Shown: positions 28,777 through 39,567, counted from the first letter of the stretch. The stretch is 64,000 nucleotides of DNA from Pseudoalteromonas luteoviolacea (GCF_000814765.1 NZ_JWIC01000004.1:124001-188000); one strand, 5' to 3'. Notes: generated from the sequence alone by a model not told the origin. Numbers and translations: made by a program.

Positions 28777-30669
28777 TTATTCAGCCTCTTGCATGAATAA
28801 GGGTGTCGGAGGGCGCTCATCTAAACTAACCAAACGTATCCGATTTTTATGGTATTGCCCCCAACTCAATTTGCGGTGTATTTGATTGGCTTCTTTGATA
28901 CTTAACGCACCGGTTAACCCATCGAACTCCTTACCTGGTATTCTACTGAGTTGTTTTAGCTCTGGAATTAAGTTTAGTGCATCATGAGCCATTGCAAATA
29001 AGCGCTGTTCTATGTCTGCTTGTTCAGGCCAAAGGCGAGCGTAGGTATCTCTTAAATTACGTTCGTTAATGGCGTCAGGCAGCATCCAAGGTAACTCGGT
29101 AAAGTAAAGTCCTTCTAAATCTCCTTTGTCCGTTTTATCAATTTGCTTACTGTAACTGCGTGAACTCGCATACAGCGGGATCCGCTCGGCAAATGTGCTG
29201 ACGTTTACATCTAAGTATGGCTTTAGTAAGCGGGTTTCGATTGCGTCGCCTAAAATGTATATCGCATCTATATCTCTTCTTGAGCGTGTTTCGCTCTCGA
29301 CTTCACTACGGAATAAGCTTTTAACCTCTTTAATTCTGGCTTTTGAGCGATCAACTTCAAGTAGCTCAGTGATCACGTCGACCATGTCTTCACTGTTGTT
29401 GTAAAAGCCGCTCTCTGGCTCCGTTTTGCTAAAGCGTTGCCACTGAGCATTAAAGTGCGATATTAAGCGTTGTCCTGATGGTGTATTGGGTGCTAGTAGC
29501 ATGGGTTTTTGAAATCCTTTAGCTAAAAAGTGCACCATAGCTTGCTCGACTTCATGTTCTGGGTTGAGCGCAAAATAATAATGTTCTTGGTGAATGCGCT
29601 CCGCTTCTTGTGGGTCCACCTCATTGAGAAAGATAGCTGAAGATTGCGCAACCAAAGGACTAGACTTTACTTTGACGATATTATTTTTTAATAGCGGGCC
29701 GATAATAAAATCGGCTTGGACTTTTTGCAGTTCTCTATCAATGAGCTCGGCACTATCCATTTCATCGATGAAATAGATCTCTTCAATTTGGCTCTTGTCC
29801 ATTGCTGCCAAAAAACCATTTTTTAAAGCAGCGCCCAGCCGCTCGCTACTGCCTGATTGGGGTAGTAAAATAGCGAGTTTAGTCGCTTGATAAGGCGCTA
29901 AGTTAAGTGTCGATTTGACTTCATTCGGAATGATAAAACTGCCAGGGTGATTTTTATAGCGTCTTTGCCAGTTATTCATGGCTTGGTGTAATTGCACCGT
30001 GGAGCCTAAATAAACTTGATGATATTTGGCGAGCTTCACCCAGCCTTGCTGAATGACTGAGCCACGATCAAAGCGTTCTAGAGCATAGGAAGACAATTGT
30101 TGTAATGCAGCCCAGATATCTTGATTTAAACCTGTAATGTTGAGCCTGTTCTGCTGTGCGATATCGGCGCTTTTAAAATAGTGAACGAGGGCTTTTTTGG
30201 GGAGTTTTTGAGAGGCAAAAATACTGCCTTTGAGGTATTGATGCCACCCTTTATGTTCCGCAAGGCGAAGCTGGTCGCTGACATTCGTCAATATGGTGTG
30301 CGCGCTTTCATACTTTCCTTGCTCTTTTTGGGCAAACGCGATGTAGAGTTTATTTTGCACATGATCAACGCTGGCTTTGGACTCTAACTCAAAACAGATC
30401 TGCTCCAGCATAGACCAGTTTTGCTCATTGATTGCGGCTTCTCTAGCACTATAAAGTACCTGAATTCTATTTGCGCCTTGTTTTGATAGAGCAAGCGTAT
30501 ACAGTGAACTGGCGTCCATATTCTCAGTCGGTTGCTCGGTTGCCACTTGCGTCTGCGGGTTTGTCGTCGGCTGTACGTTTTTAGGGGTTGTGCCACAGGC
30601 CGATAAACCGGACAATACAGCCACTACTAGACTTAATTTTTTCAGTTGCACGCGTATACCTTCACTCAT
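28777..30669 (-). CDS. lpoA: Penicillin-binding protein activator LpoA
   Basis: A 630-residue outer-membrane lipoprotein with lipobox SGLSACG. The N-terminal part (about residues 40-260) is TPR-like; the C-terminal part (about 270-620) is a periplasmic-binding-protein fold with LAILLPQSGSSERLGAALKNGFLAA. LpoA reaches through peptidoglycan to activate PBP1A. The frame extends upstream to 30771, but ATG 30669 or GTG 30651 (GAAGG 7 bp upstream) are the likely starts; GTG would give a more compact signal peptide. It is divergent from rsmI. Confidence 0.9.
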   Translation of the reverse strand: MSEGIRVQLKKLSLVVAVLSGLSACGTTPKNVQPTTNPQTQVATEQPTENMDASSLYTLALSKQGANRIQVLYSAREAAINEQNWSMLEQICFELESKASVDHVQNKLYIAFAQKEQGKYESAHTILTNVSDQLRLAEHKGWHQYLKGSIFASQKLPKKALVHYFKSADIAQQNRLNITGLNQDIWAALQQLSSYALERFDRGSVIQQGWVKLAKYHQVYLGSTVQLHQAMNNWQRRYKNHPGSFIIPNEVKSTLNLAPYQATKLAILLPQSGSSERLGAALKNGFLAAMDKSQIEEIYFIDEMDSAELIDRELQKVQADFIIGPLLKNNIVKVKSSPLVAQSSAIFLNEVDPQEAERIHQEHYYFALNPEHEVEQAMVHFLAKGFQKPMLLAPNTPSGQRLISHFNAQWQRFSKTEPESGFYNNSEDMVDVITELLEVDRSKARIKEVKSLFRSEVESETRSRRDIDAIYILGDAIETRLLKPYLDVNVSTFAERIPLYASSRSYSKQIDKTDKGDLEGLYFTELPWMLPDAINERNLRDTYARLWPEQADIEQRLFAMAHDALNLIPELKQLSRIPGKEFDGLTGALSIKEANQIHRKLSWGQYHKNRIRLVSLDERPPTPLFMQEAE

Positions 30670-30713
30670 CACCTTGTATGTGAATATCTTACTGACTGAT
30701 CTTGGAGAGCTCA

Positions 30714-31574
30714 ATGACAAAAGCCGACACTTTAGACAAAATTGGCACCCTGCACATCGTTGCCACACCAATTGGTAATTTAGAAGACATTAGTGAACGG
30801 GCGCTGAAAACCTTAGCTGACGTAGATCTAATTGCAGCAGAAGATACACGCCATACAGGCAAACTTTTGAGCCATTTTAATATTAAAGCAAAAACCTTTG
30901 CTTTGCATGATCATAACGAAAAACAAAAAGCCCAACAAATATTAGATTGGTTGAATGACGGCAAAGATATTGCGCTGGTCTCAGATGCGGGCACCCCTTT
31001 GATCAGTGACCCCGGGTATGCCGTGGTGAATTTATGTCGTGAGGCCGGTGCTAAAGTGACCCCGGTCCCTGGTGCGTGCGCTGCCATTGCTGCCGTGAGT
31101 TGCTCAGGCCTGCCAACCGATAAGTTTCAATTTATTGGCTTTACGCCAGCAAAAAGTCAAGCGAGACAGCAGTTTTTCAAAGAGGCGTTTGAGTCTGGGA
31201 TCACCAGCATTATGTATGAAAGTACGCATCGCATTATGGCGAGTCTGGATGATCTTGTCAGCGCGCTTGGAGAACAGCAGCAAGTGGTGTTTGCCAAAGA
31301 ACTCACCAAGACATATGAAACGTTTTTTAGCGGTGAAGTGTCTGAGCTAATTGCTTTTCTAACGGATGAACCTGAACGCCAGCGCGGTGAATTAGTACTT
31401 ATCTTACCGGGTAAAGGCAAAGAAACAGCGGCAATCACGCCTGAAGCACAAAAGTTAATTTCGCTTTTGGAAGCTGAAATGCCGCTTAAAAAAGCCTGCG
31501 GAGTAGCTGCTGAGTACTTTGGTCTTAAAAAGAACGCGTTATACAAAGCGATTATTGCACAAAGAGAAGAATAG
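30714..31574 (+). CDS. rsmI: 16S rRNA (cytidine-1402-2'-O)-methyltransferase RsmI
   Basis: A 286-residue tetrapyrrole-methylase-fold enzyme that methylates the ribose of C1402 in the decoding centre, together with RsmH, whose gene is in the dcw cluster here. Signatures: LHIVATPIGNLEDISERAL, AAEDTRHTGKLL, SDAGTPLISDPGY and PVPGACAAIAA. GGAGAG at 30704-30709 supports ATG 30714 rather than the upstream in-frame codon at 30702. Confidence 0.96.
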   Translation: MTKADTLDKIGTLHIVATPIGNLEDISERALKTLADVDLIAAEDTRHTGKLLSHFNIKAKTFALHDHNEKQKAQQILDWLNDGKDIALVSDAGTPLISDPGYAVVNLCREAGAKVTPVPGACAAIAAVSCSGLPTDKFQFIGFTPAKSQARQQFFKEAFESGITSIMYESTHRIMASLDDLVSALGEQQQVVFAKELTKTYETFFSGEVSELIAFLTDEPERQRGELVLILPGKGKETAAITPEAQKLISLLEAEMPLKKACGVAAEYFGLKKNALYKAIIAQREE

Positions 31575-31608
31575 CAAAAAATCCGCTGTGCTTTAGGCTA
31601 GAAACAGG

Positions 31609-31614
31609 TATAAT
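31609..31614 (+). promoter_or_regulatory. -10 box of the rnpB promoter
   Basis: TATAAT lies 7-8 bp before the predicted 5' end of RNase P RNA (about 31621). No strong -35 hexamer is seen at 16-18 bp spacing. The promoter starts 35 bp after the rsmI stop. Confidence 0.7.
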
Positions 31615-31620
31615 GCGCCG

Positions 31621-31981
<361 letters not shown>

Positions 31982-31988
31982 TTTTAGT

Positions 31989-32016
31989 AGCCGCTTGAAT
32001 CTTCAAGCGGCTTTCT
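31989..32016 (+). terminator. Terminator after rnpB
   Basis: A perfect 11-bp inverted repeat AGCCGCTTGAA/TTCAAGCGGCT separated by two bases and followed by TTCT, immediately after the mature 3' end of rnpB. Confidence 0.88.
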
Positions 32017-32344
32017 AATCTTAAAAGCGCGATTTCTTAGCGCTTTGGCACACAGTTGCACTCAAATGCCTCTTCATAAATACCACCGCTGGTACTTAGT
32101 ACATTCCAAGCTTGAATTTTTGCTTATGTGCTCTACTTGTGATCTTTAATGGGTACTTCAAAGCGCTGTCATAGTTTATCTCTTGGACATTTTGGCTGTT
32201 GTTATTCTCATACTTTTATTGTTCTTATATTTTAAATAATGATGTTTTGCGCATATTTTAATCCATTCCATATTCTTGGCACAATTGCATGTCATAAACC
32301 CTAAATTGAACTGTCTCTGTCAATTAATAGGGGGTATTAATATT
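32017..32344. other. Intergenic region before the giant secreted protein gene
   Basis: About 330 bases with no gene. It marks the left edge of the accessory block. AT-rich DNA at 32205-32265 may contain the promoter of the next gene; TAGGGGG at 32328-32334 is its ribosome binding site. No att-like direct repeat or transposase remnant is seen. Confidence 0.4.
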
Positions 32345-35300
32345 ATGATGCGGACTAAACTGTGCCTAGCCTTGCTGACTTTGGGGGCGACTGTCCCCAA
32401 TAGTGCGCAAGCTGCCATGGCACCATTAACAATCCATGTTGATGAAAATACCAAAACGAACACCACCATAGGTCGGGTGAGTTTTGTTGATGGCATATCC
32501 GATAAAACGGTGCGCTTGGAAGTCGGTAAAACAGACATAAAAAATTGGGTAACCAATGGTGAAGCATTTGAGCCCATCTCATTTGCCTCAAGTTTTACAC
32601 AAGCGCCGATTGTTTTTGGTCAGATCCAATCCAATAGTGACTATGCAGTAGAGTATGAAGTCAGTACTTACTCTTACTCTGGCCTAACGAGCAAAAACAA
32701 CAATAGATTATTGATGCGCCACCGCTTAGATAACGTCAGTGCGCAGGGCTTTGAGGCCGTACTTGAATCTGAGCTAGATAAAAAAGGCACCAGTGTCATT
32801 CAAAGCTTTACCAATACTGGTGAGGGTGAAACGCTTGGCTGGATAGCATTTGCTGAGCCCATCTCAGCGCTTTGGAATGACAAGCCATTTGAAGTTTCAA
32901 GTACAGGCACTACGGTGACACATCAGGTGCATGGTCATGCGTTTAGTGCGCCGATCACAGAAACCCCAACCATTTTAACCTCCTTAGCATCCTACAATGG
33001 CACATCTCAAAGTGGTGTAGCGATTGATGAAGTCTCTGCAAACCGTGTGAAAGTACACATTGATAACATTGATGATGACGCTCATGCGGCTGAAAATGTT
33101 AATGTGTTTGCACTGCAAGGCTCTGGCTTTTTATTTACAGAAAGCTTGGCGATTGTGGGTGAAACGGGCGTCATTAAAGTCGCTGATTCAGGCAGTGATG
33201 CGCCATTTTCAATCACTTTTTCGAAATCTTATAACAACCCTGTTGTATTCGTTCAAGCAGTCGGAATAGATAAAGACATCGTTGATGCGGCGGTGCGCTT
33301 CAATTTCGTTGCGCCTATGATGCTGCAAGGGTATTTGCATGGCGATAATGAAAGTGTGGTACCAAATCGCTTTGGTGAGTTTGAACTACATTATCAAATT
33401 TTTGAAGCGGGTCGTTGGGATATACCACTAGAACATTATAGCTATGAAATCATCTCGGGTAATGATGCGGGTGTGTTCTCAATTGATGCAATCAAAGGTG
33501 ACATTAAAGTTGCTGACCAAACACAATTAGACTTTGAGTTGGGTAACAATCAGTACGTCTTAACGGTTCGTGTAAAAGATGGGGCAGGCAATACGTATGA
33601 TTCGACTGTTACCATTAACGTAAACGACATTAATGACTCCCTGAACAACAATGCACAATCAATCGATGGCTTAGAAGCCGCTGATTGGGCTGGTTGGTCA
33701 GTAGCCCCAGCAGGGGATGTAAACGGTGACGGTTTCGACGATATCATTGTCGGCGCTCCTCAAGCAGATGTTTACAGAAATGATGGCACCTTTATGTACG
33801 AAGATAATGGTGCAGCTTACGTTCTTTTCAGTGATGCAACGGGCACATTCCCATCACTAACGGAAGTGATCGGTGGTACTCGTGGTTTTGGGATCATGGG
33901 AGCTGAGTCTGGCGACAACGCAGGTTTTGCTGTTGCTGGAGGCGTTGATATTAACGGCGACGGATTATCAGATGTAGTAGTTGGTGCGCCTTATGCAGGT
34001 ACTAACGGTAAGAATTCAGGTTCAACCTACGTTGTATTCGGTAAAACTGGTACTAACTATGTTCCATTGTCTGATATGAATGCTGGCGGGAGCGATTACG
34101 GTTTTGCTATTCATGGTGCTTACACTGAAGACTATGCCGGTGGTACGTTAGTTGTTGGCGATGTGAATGGTGATGGTCTCGGTGACATTGTTATCGGCGA
34201 AACGGTTACGCGTTTTTTAGCGGGGACTGGTTCATTTGAATTAAGGGACTTGCTAGAAGATGGTACCGCAGATCCTAACTTAGCCTATGTTGTTTACGGT
34301 AAAAAAGACAATAACGTGGTTCAGTTAGCCAATGTTGCAACAGACTACAACACGCAAGGTTTTGCGATCACTCGTCCAAGCAGAAGACTGTTTAGTGGGT
34401 GGCACTACGGTGCGCAAGTATTACCCACCGGGGATTTTAACAGTGACGGCTTAACGGACTTTATCGTAAGCCACGGTTTGTATGTTGATACGTCCGGCAC
34501 CAGTTATGTGGCGTACGGCCGTATTGGTGGTGAATCAATTAAGTACAACAGCATCAAATCGAGTGGAAATGGCATTAAAATCATCCCTGAAGCCAGCGGC
34601 AACTATGGCTTTGATTTTGGCCGCGCAAGCTTAAATACACTGCCTTCATTTACCACCTCTCACGTTGGTGACGTGAATGCCGATGGTGTTGACGACATCG
34701 CCTTGTTACTGACCGATACAGGGTGTTGCTCTGCCATTGACCACCCGCGTGCGTATATCTTATTTGGTGGCGTAAATGTTGCCGATGAAATTAATTTAGC
34801 GGATATTGCACAAGGCAACGGCGGCTTTGTTATTCATAACGATGCGTCCAACATTGATCACAGTGATTTGCAGGTTATTTTGGGCTCCATAGGTGGGGCA
34901 GGCGACTTAAATGGTGATGGCTTTGACGACATTATTATTGGCGACCCGTTTGCAGAAGATAACAAAGGTCGTGTGTATGCCGTGTATGGGCGTGCAGGTA
35001 CAGATCCTGTTTACCTAAGCGAAATCATTGAGACAAAACAAGGTTTCTACTCTGAAGGTAACGGGGGCGAGCAGTTAGGTCAGTTCATCGCCAGCGCCGG
35101 CGACATCAATGGCGATGGCATCAAAGATATTCAATTTGGTACGCCTTCTGCTGATAAAAACAATTTAAGCAATACCGGTGCAGTGTATGTATTAAACGGC
35201 GATGGCAATTTAGTGACACTGTGGGGCACTGTGGGTGATGATACAATCGCAGGTGCAGCAACGGCAGATAATATTGCAACTGGAACCGGTGATGATGTTA

Positions 35301-38300
35301 TTCGCACCAATGGAGGGGCAGATGCGGTGTATGCAGGTTCCGGTGAAGATACCATTTACATTTCTGATAATACGTTTACCCGTATCGACGGGGGCGGTAA
35401 TACAGATACGTTAATCTTTGACGGGGCAGGTATTAATCTCAATCTCGCCGCGCAAGCATCTCGCGTTCGTAATGTTGAAGTGTTTGATATTCGAGGCTCA
35501 GGTGCAAACTCAATCACACTGAATAAAAGTGTCAGCAGTAACTCAAACTTGCGCATTTTAGGTGATGATGATGACTACATTGGTGCGGCGAACAACCAGT
35601 GGGTTGACTCAGGCACAACGCAAGTTATCGAAAATATCACTTATAAAGTGTTTACAGCCGGTGCTGCAACCATGTTAGTGCAAGATGGTGTGAGTATTGC
35701 GGTTAACAATGCACCGACTATTGAAGCACAATCTTTCACTGTGAGTGAAGCCTCTGCAAGCGGTACTGAGATTGGCACTATTTTGGCCGACCCTAATGAT
35801 GTTGGCGACTTTGTTACTTTCCAAATTCTAAGTGGCAACACAGATGGTGACTTAGTGCTAGATGCACAAACCGGTGTATTGAGCATCAGCCCTGACATTT
35901 CTCGTTTAGACTTTGAGAACACCGCTACGTATAACTTAGAAGTCATCGTTTATGACCAATACAATACCACAGATGTGGCAAACATTACCGTTGATGTATT
36001 AGATATGGAAGCCATGACTATCAGTTTTTCTGGTGACGCAAGTGGTGAGGGCAGTTATTGGGGTAACAATACCGTGCTTGAATTGCTTGGTATGAGTTCA
36101 CCTGATTGGGCATCAACTGAAACTAAAATGACGTGGGATATTCCGGAGACTGAAACTCCATCTGAAGCAACTATCTTCAGAGTTTTAGCACACGGTAAAA
36201 TTCATTACGTTGGTGGTTTAGATTTGTTTGGTGGTTGGGTTGAAGCCGATATTCCACTCACAATGGACTTGAAGTACCCTGATGAGATTCAAGTAGGTCA
36301 ACCAGTTAATCTAACCACGCAATTTAAAGTAGATTCAAACGCTAACTTCATGGCGTCATCGCCTGGGGTGCAGGTTTCTGCAGAATTAATTATTGAAGAC
36401 CTATTAGTACAATATCAATCAGATGTTTTTGAAAAGCTAAACGATAAAACTGAAATAGAGTACGGATCATATGAAAAAACCGTCGGTTCAGAGTCATTTG
36501 GTATTTATGGTGACAACTGTGCCAATGCGTTAAATCGTGCCGATTGTTACAAGTTGGACGAGGGTGTGGAAGTTTATGACTTAACGCGTGAGCTGACGGA
36601 TGACGAAATTGCTACGCTCATTGCAGAACACCATTATGAATTGTCGTTAGCAACGACCATTGCACATGCAAAACAAGTGAGTTCAAACCTAACGTATGAC
36701 ACCAGCATGGTTGACGGCGATTACCTTGTCGATGTGGTTTATGCTCACCTTGGTGCGACCGATGGGTTTGAAATCATCAGCACTGATCACTCAGATCCAT
36801 TGGCATCGATCACCTCTTTTGTTCGCGCTGAAACGACAGACGAAGAGATTGCGCTGTATATCAAAAATCTAACCCGTGATACGTTGGCTGCTGATGTCGC
36901 AAACAGCGCCAGAAAAGCCATTGAGAAAGCGATTAATTTAGAGGTAGATAAATTACGCTTCCTTGCCGGTCATGACTTAATTGATTGGGTGTCTGAAGAA
37001 GTATACTGGGGGTCAAACTGGACCAAATGGCATGCTAAAGCGGGCATGGAAGCGGTCGAAGGCACTTCTGAGCAGTGTATTGACGATTTTTATGCACCAG
37101 TGGGCGAAGATTTATACCGTAGTTATAAGTTCAGCACCTTAGATACTTTTGTGAGTATTACGTTGGATTTATTCCAAGACTTTGAGTTGAACGTTGAACC
37201 TTCAGCAATCTTAGTGCTGGAAGATGGCACAGAAATTTATTTTGACCCAGAAGAAGACATCGTATTCACGCCTGAGCTTGCGCATGATGTTAATAACGAT
37301 GGCATGATCGACGCGACATTAACAGTGGATGTTCAGTCTAAGTTTGTGAACAACAGTAAGATGAAAGCGTCATATAAAATGCCGTTTAAATTCTTAGAGT
37401 TTTCTTACAACGTGCAAGAAGCTGTGTGTACTGATGCACAAACTTACTTCATGGGTAAGCAAGGCATTCAGTACGAAAAAGGCTCATACGGTCCGTTAAT
37501 GGATAGTGAGTGGGTGTTTGAGTTCTCTGATACGGATTTTGGTGGTCCAACAGAAGTTACCCTTGCAGACAATTCATATACAACACACTTGTCGTTTGAC
37601 TTATGTAATACCAATGGCGTGTGCGGAGAGCCGGTATTGTCTTACAACAATAATGTGCCTGTTGCCTCGGATGTCACAGTAACGGGTGTGTTTATTGGTA
37701 AATCGACAGTATCTGCGACTTATGCTTACTCAGATCCAGATGGGGATATCGAAGAAGCGACACGTTTCCAATGGTATCGCTCTGCAACTGGCAATGAGAC
37801 TGACGCACAAGTGATTGAAGGTGGGCTTTATCAATCGTATACCTTGTCATTAGACGATATTGATAACTATGTGGCATTTTGTGTGACACCTGACGATGGT
37901 ACTGATCTTGGTAGCCCAACATGCTCTGAATGGACCTATGTAGAAAGCCCGTTCCACAAAGATCTATCAATTATGAACGGTTTCGGTCAATCTATTGTCT
38001 TTGACGGCACGGATCAGAGCATGGTTCAAACTCTGAACTCAGGTTTTAATCCGAATAGCTCTTATACAATTGAAGCATGGGTGAAAGTGAATGCATTGAA
38101 CCCCGATGACAATTCAAACTTAATGACCTTTACAGAAAGCGACAACAAGTCAAAAGCTGCAATCAGAATATTCTCTGATGGTCGCTTACGTATTAAAGCA
38201 ACGAATACCACATTTAAATCGACAGAAACAATTAATGTTGGTCAATGGCAACACTATGCCATCAGCTATGATCAGCCGACACAGCAACTATCTGTGTATT

Positions 38301-39511
38301 TAGATGGTGAATTGATCATTTCTGAAGTTGACGCGGCTGACTCAAGCAATGTGTATTTTGTATGGGGTTCAGGCAACGATGGTGTGACTAAAAAGCTAAA
38401 TGGTCAAATTGATGAGATCCGTATTTGGAACCAAGCGCTACCTCAACAGACGATTGCGGCTAATCGTGCATTAAGTGCGTCGTTAACTGATTCAAGGCTT
38501 GTGTCTTATTACAACTTCGATAATGTGGTTGATGCTCAAGTAGCCGATCTGTTGGGTCAAAGTACCATGACGTTAGTTAACGAGCCAACGTTAGAAAAAT
38601 ACGACTCGTACTTAACACTTGATGGCAATGGAGATTATATCGAGATTGCTGATGCCAGCGACGGTTCGATAGACTTTGCTGGTGACAACTTTACAGCCTC
38701 AGCTTGGATTTATTTAGAGCCAGGTTCAAATGGGTCAAACCGTAATATTTTTGCGAAAAAAATCTCAGCGAACGCAGGTTACAAAGGTTGGAGCTTAAGT
38801 GTTAACAGCGCTAATAAATTGCAATATCACCATGATGCTGTCAATGACGGCAAGAAGACCTACGCAGCAGGCACGTTTAAAACGGGTCGTTGGTATCATG
38901 TTGCAGTGGTCGCCGATTGGGAAGGTGGCAAGGTGAGGTTGTATATTAACGGCAATGAAGTCGCCAGCTCTGGTAACGGCTTAGGTAATAAACGTAACTT
39001 GAGCAACCATAAACCACTTCGTATAGGAGCATATAGCCATACAAATACGTCCTCAAACACCTTTAAAGGTCACATTGACGATGTCGCTATATGGACGCGC
39101 GCTTTGTCTGAAGATGAGCTCAATGTGTGTAAAGATGACATGGTGTTGGGCTGTGAACAAGACATGTTGATATATTATGACTTTGAACAGGAAGCCCATA
39201 AGAATAAAGCAGTCGATAGATACAACGGCACTATTTTTGGTGCGGCTGAAGTCAATCATGGTCTGGATGTAAAGTTTACGACCACTGAGTATGCTTCGTT
39301 TGTCGGCAAGCTTCCTGGTGGGTCAGGTATCACGTTTGGACTCGCTGATGCGCCTGCTTATGGTGAGGTGGTCATCAATGAATATTCAGGCGAATTTACC
39401 TATACGCCAAATGGCAGCGCAAATGGCGCCAGCGATTCATTTAGTTATGTCGTTTACGATAACAACAATGGATATAGTCTCAAGCAGATTGTGACCATTG
39501 AGTTTGAATAA
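32345..39511 (+). CDS. Giant secreted multidomain protein with FG-GAP, cadherin-like, RTX-like and LamG domains
   Basis: A 2388-residue protein with a Sec signal peptide (cleavage after AQA, about residue 24). Domains in order: three related beta-rich segments (about 25-330) with patterns such as APIVFGQIQS, TPTILTSLAS and NPVVFVQAVG, resembling H-type lectin folds; a cadherin-like domain (344-430); seven FG-GAP/integrin-type Ca2+ repeats of the form GDxNxDGxxD (near 457, 535, 604, 696, 775, 853, 919); a short RTX-like stretch (960-1007); a second cadherin-like domain (1121-1221); about 550 residues I cannot assign; an Ig/invasin-like domain (1772-1865); two LamG lectin-like domains (about 1878-2055 and 2088-2278); and a C-terminal Big/VCBS-like module. 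The start ATG 32345 has TAGGGGG upstream. Probably a surface or secreted adhesin or polymer-binding protein; no enzyme domain or known sorting signal is recognised. Confidence 0.85.
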   Translation: MMRTKLCLALLTLGATVPNSAQAAMAPLTIHVDENTKTNTTIGRVSFVDGISDKTVRLEVGKTDIKNWVTNGEAFEPISFASSFTQAPIVFGQIQSNSDYAVEYEVSTYSYSGLTSKNNNRLLMRHRLDNVSAQGFEAVLESELDKKGTSVIQSFTNTGEGETLGWIAFAEPISALWNDKPFEVSSTGTTVTHQVHGHAFSAPITETPTILTSLASYNGTSQSGVAIDEVSANRVKVHIDNIDDDAHAAENVNVFALQGSGFLFTESLAIVGETGVIKVADSGSDAPFSITFSKSYNNPVVFVQAVGIDKDIVDAAVRFNFVAPMMLQGYLHGDNESVVPNRFGEFELHYQIFEAGRWDIPLEHYSYEIISGNDAGVFSIDAIKGDIKVADQTQLDFELGNNQYVLTVRVKDGAGNTYDSTVTINVNDINDSLNNNAQSIDGLEAADWAGWSVAPAGDVNGDGFDDIIVGAPQADVYRNDGTFMYEDNGAAYVLFSDATGTFPSLTEVIGGTRGFGIMGAESGDNAGFAVAGGVDINGDGLSDVVVGAPYAGTNGKNSGSTYVVFGKTGTNYVPLSDMNAGGSDYGFAIHGAYTEDYAGGTLVVGDVNGDGLGDIVIGETVTRFLAGTGSFELRDLLEDGTADPNLAYVVYGKKDNNVVQLANVATDYNTQGFAITRPSRRLFSGWHYGAQVLPTGDFNSDGLTDFIVSHGLYVDTSGTSYVAYGRIGGESIKYNSIKSSGNGIKIIPEASGNYGFDFGRASLNTLPSFTTSHVGDVNADGVDDIALLLTDTGCCSAIDHPRAYILFGGVNVADEINLADIAQGNGGFVIHNDASNIDHSDLQVILGSIGGAGDLNGDGFDDIIIGDPFAEDNKGRVYAVYGRAGTDPVYLSEIIETKQGFYSEGNGGEQLGQFIASAGDINGDGIKDIQFGTPSADKNNLSNTGAVYVLNGDGNLVTLWGTVGDDTIAGAATADNIATGTGDDVIRTNGGADAVYAGSGEDTIYISDNTFTRIDGGGNTDTLIFDGAGINLNLAAQASRVRNVEVFDIRGSGANSITLNKSVSSNSNLRILGDDDDYIGAANNQWVDSGTTQVIENITYKVFTAGAATMLVQDGVSIAVNNAPTIEAQSFTVSEASASGTEIGTILADPNDVGDFVTFQILSGNTDGDLVLDAQTGVLSISPDISRLDFENTATYNLEVIVYDQYNTTDVANITVDVLDMEAMTISFSGDASGEGSYWGNNTVLELLGMSSPDWASTETKMTWDIPETETPSEATIFRVLAHGKIHYVGGLDLFGGWVEADIPLTMDLKYPDEIQVGQPVNLTTQFKVDSNANFMASSPGVQVSAELIIEDLLVQYQSDVFEKLNDKTEIEYGSYEKTVGSESFGIYGDNCANALNRADCYKLDEGVEVYDLTRELTDDEIATLIAEHHYELSLATTIAHAKQVSSNLTYDTSMVDGDYLVDVVYAHLGATDGFEIISTDHSDPLASITSFVRAETTDEEIALYIKNLTRDTLAADVANSARKAIEKAINLEVDKLRFLAGHDLIDWVSEEVYWGSNWTKWHAKAGMEAVEGTSEQCIDDFYAPVGEDLYRSYKFSTLDTFVSITLDLFQDFELNVEPSAILVLEDGTEIYFDPEEDIVFTPELAHDVNNDGMIDATLTVDVQSKFVNNSKMKASYKMPFKFLEFSYNVQEAVCTDAQTYFMGKQGIQYEKGSYGPLMDSEWVFEFSDTDFGGPTEVTLADNSYTTHLSFDLCNTNGVCGEPVLSYNNNVPVASDVTVTGVFIGKSTVSATYAYSDPDGDIEEATRFQWYRSATGNETDAQVIEGGLYQSYTLSLDDIDNYVAFCVTPDDGTDLGSPTCSEWTYVESPFHKDLSIMNGFGQSIVFDGTDQSMVQTLNSGFNPNSSYTIEAWVKVNALNPDDNSNLMTFTESDNKSKAAIRIFSDGRLRIKATNTTFKSTETINVGQWQHYAISYDQPTQQLSVYLDGELIISEVDAADSSNVYFVWGSGNDGVTKKLNGQIDEIRIWNQALPQQTIAANRALSASLTDSRLVSYYNFDNVVDAQVADLLGQSTMTLVNEPTLEKYDSYLTLDGNGDYIEIADASDGSIDFAGDNFTASAWIYLEPGSNGSNRNIFAKKISANAGYKGWSLSVNSANKLQYHHDAVNDGKKTYAAGTFKTGRWYHVAVVADWEGGKVRLYINGNEVASSGNGLGNKRNLSNHKPLRIGAYSHTNTSSNTFKGHIDDVAIWTRALSEDELNVCKDDMVLGCEQDMLIYYDFEQEAHKNKAVDRYNGTIFGAAEVNHGLDVKFTTTEYASFVGKLPGGSGITFGLADAPAYGEVVINEYSGEFTYTPNGSANGASDSFSYVVYDNNNGYSLKQIVTIEFE

Positions 39512-39534
39512 GTTTATTCATTCTTAAAATTTAC

Positions 39535-39567
39535 AAAGCCGCGATACCAATGTTGTCGCGGCTTTTT
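39535..39567 (+). terminator. Terminator after the giant secreted protein gene
   Basis: A perfect 10-bp stem AAAGCCGCGA/TCGCGGCTTT with an 11-base loop followed by TT, 24 bp after the stop codon. Confidence 0.9.

Noticed and set aside
33716..35140. Regularly repeated DNA in the giant gene, considered as a CRISPR or tandem repeat
   Set aside because: The repeats are diverged codons for FG-GAP calcium-binding motifs in an open frame; spacing and sequence are not those of a CRISPR array.
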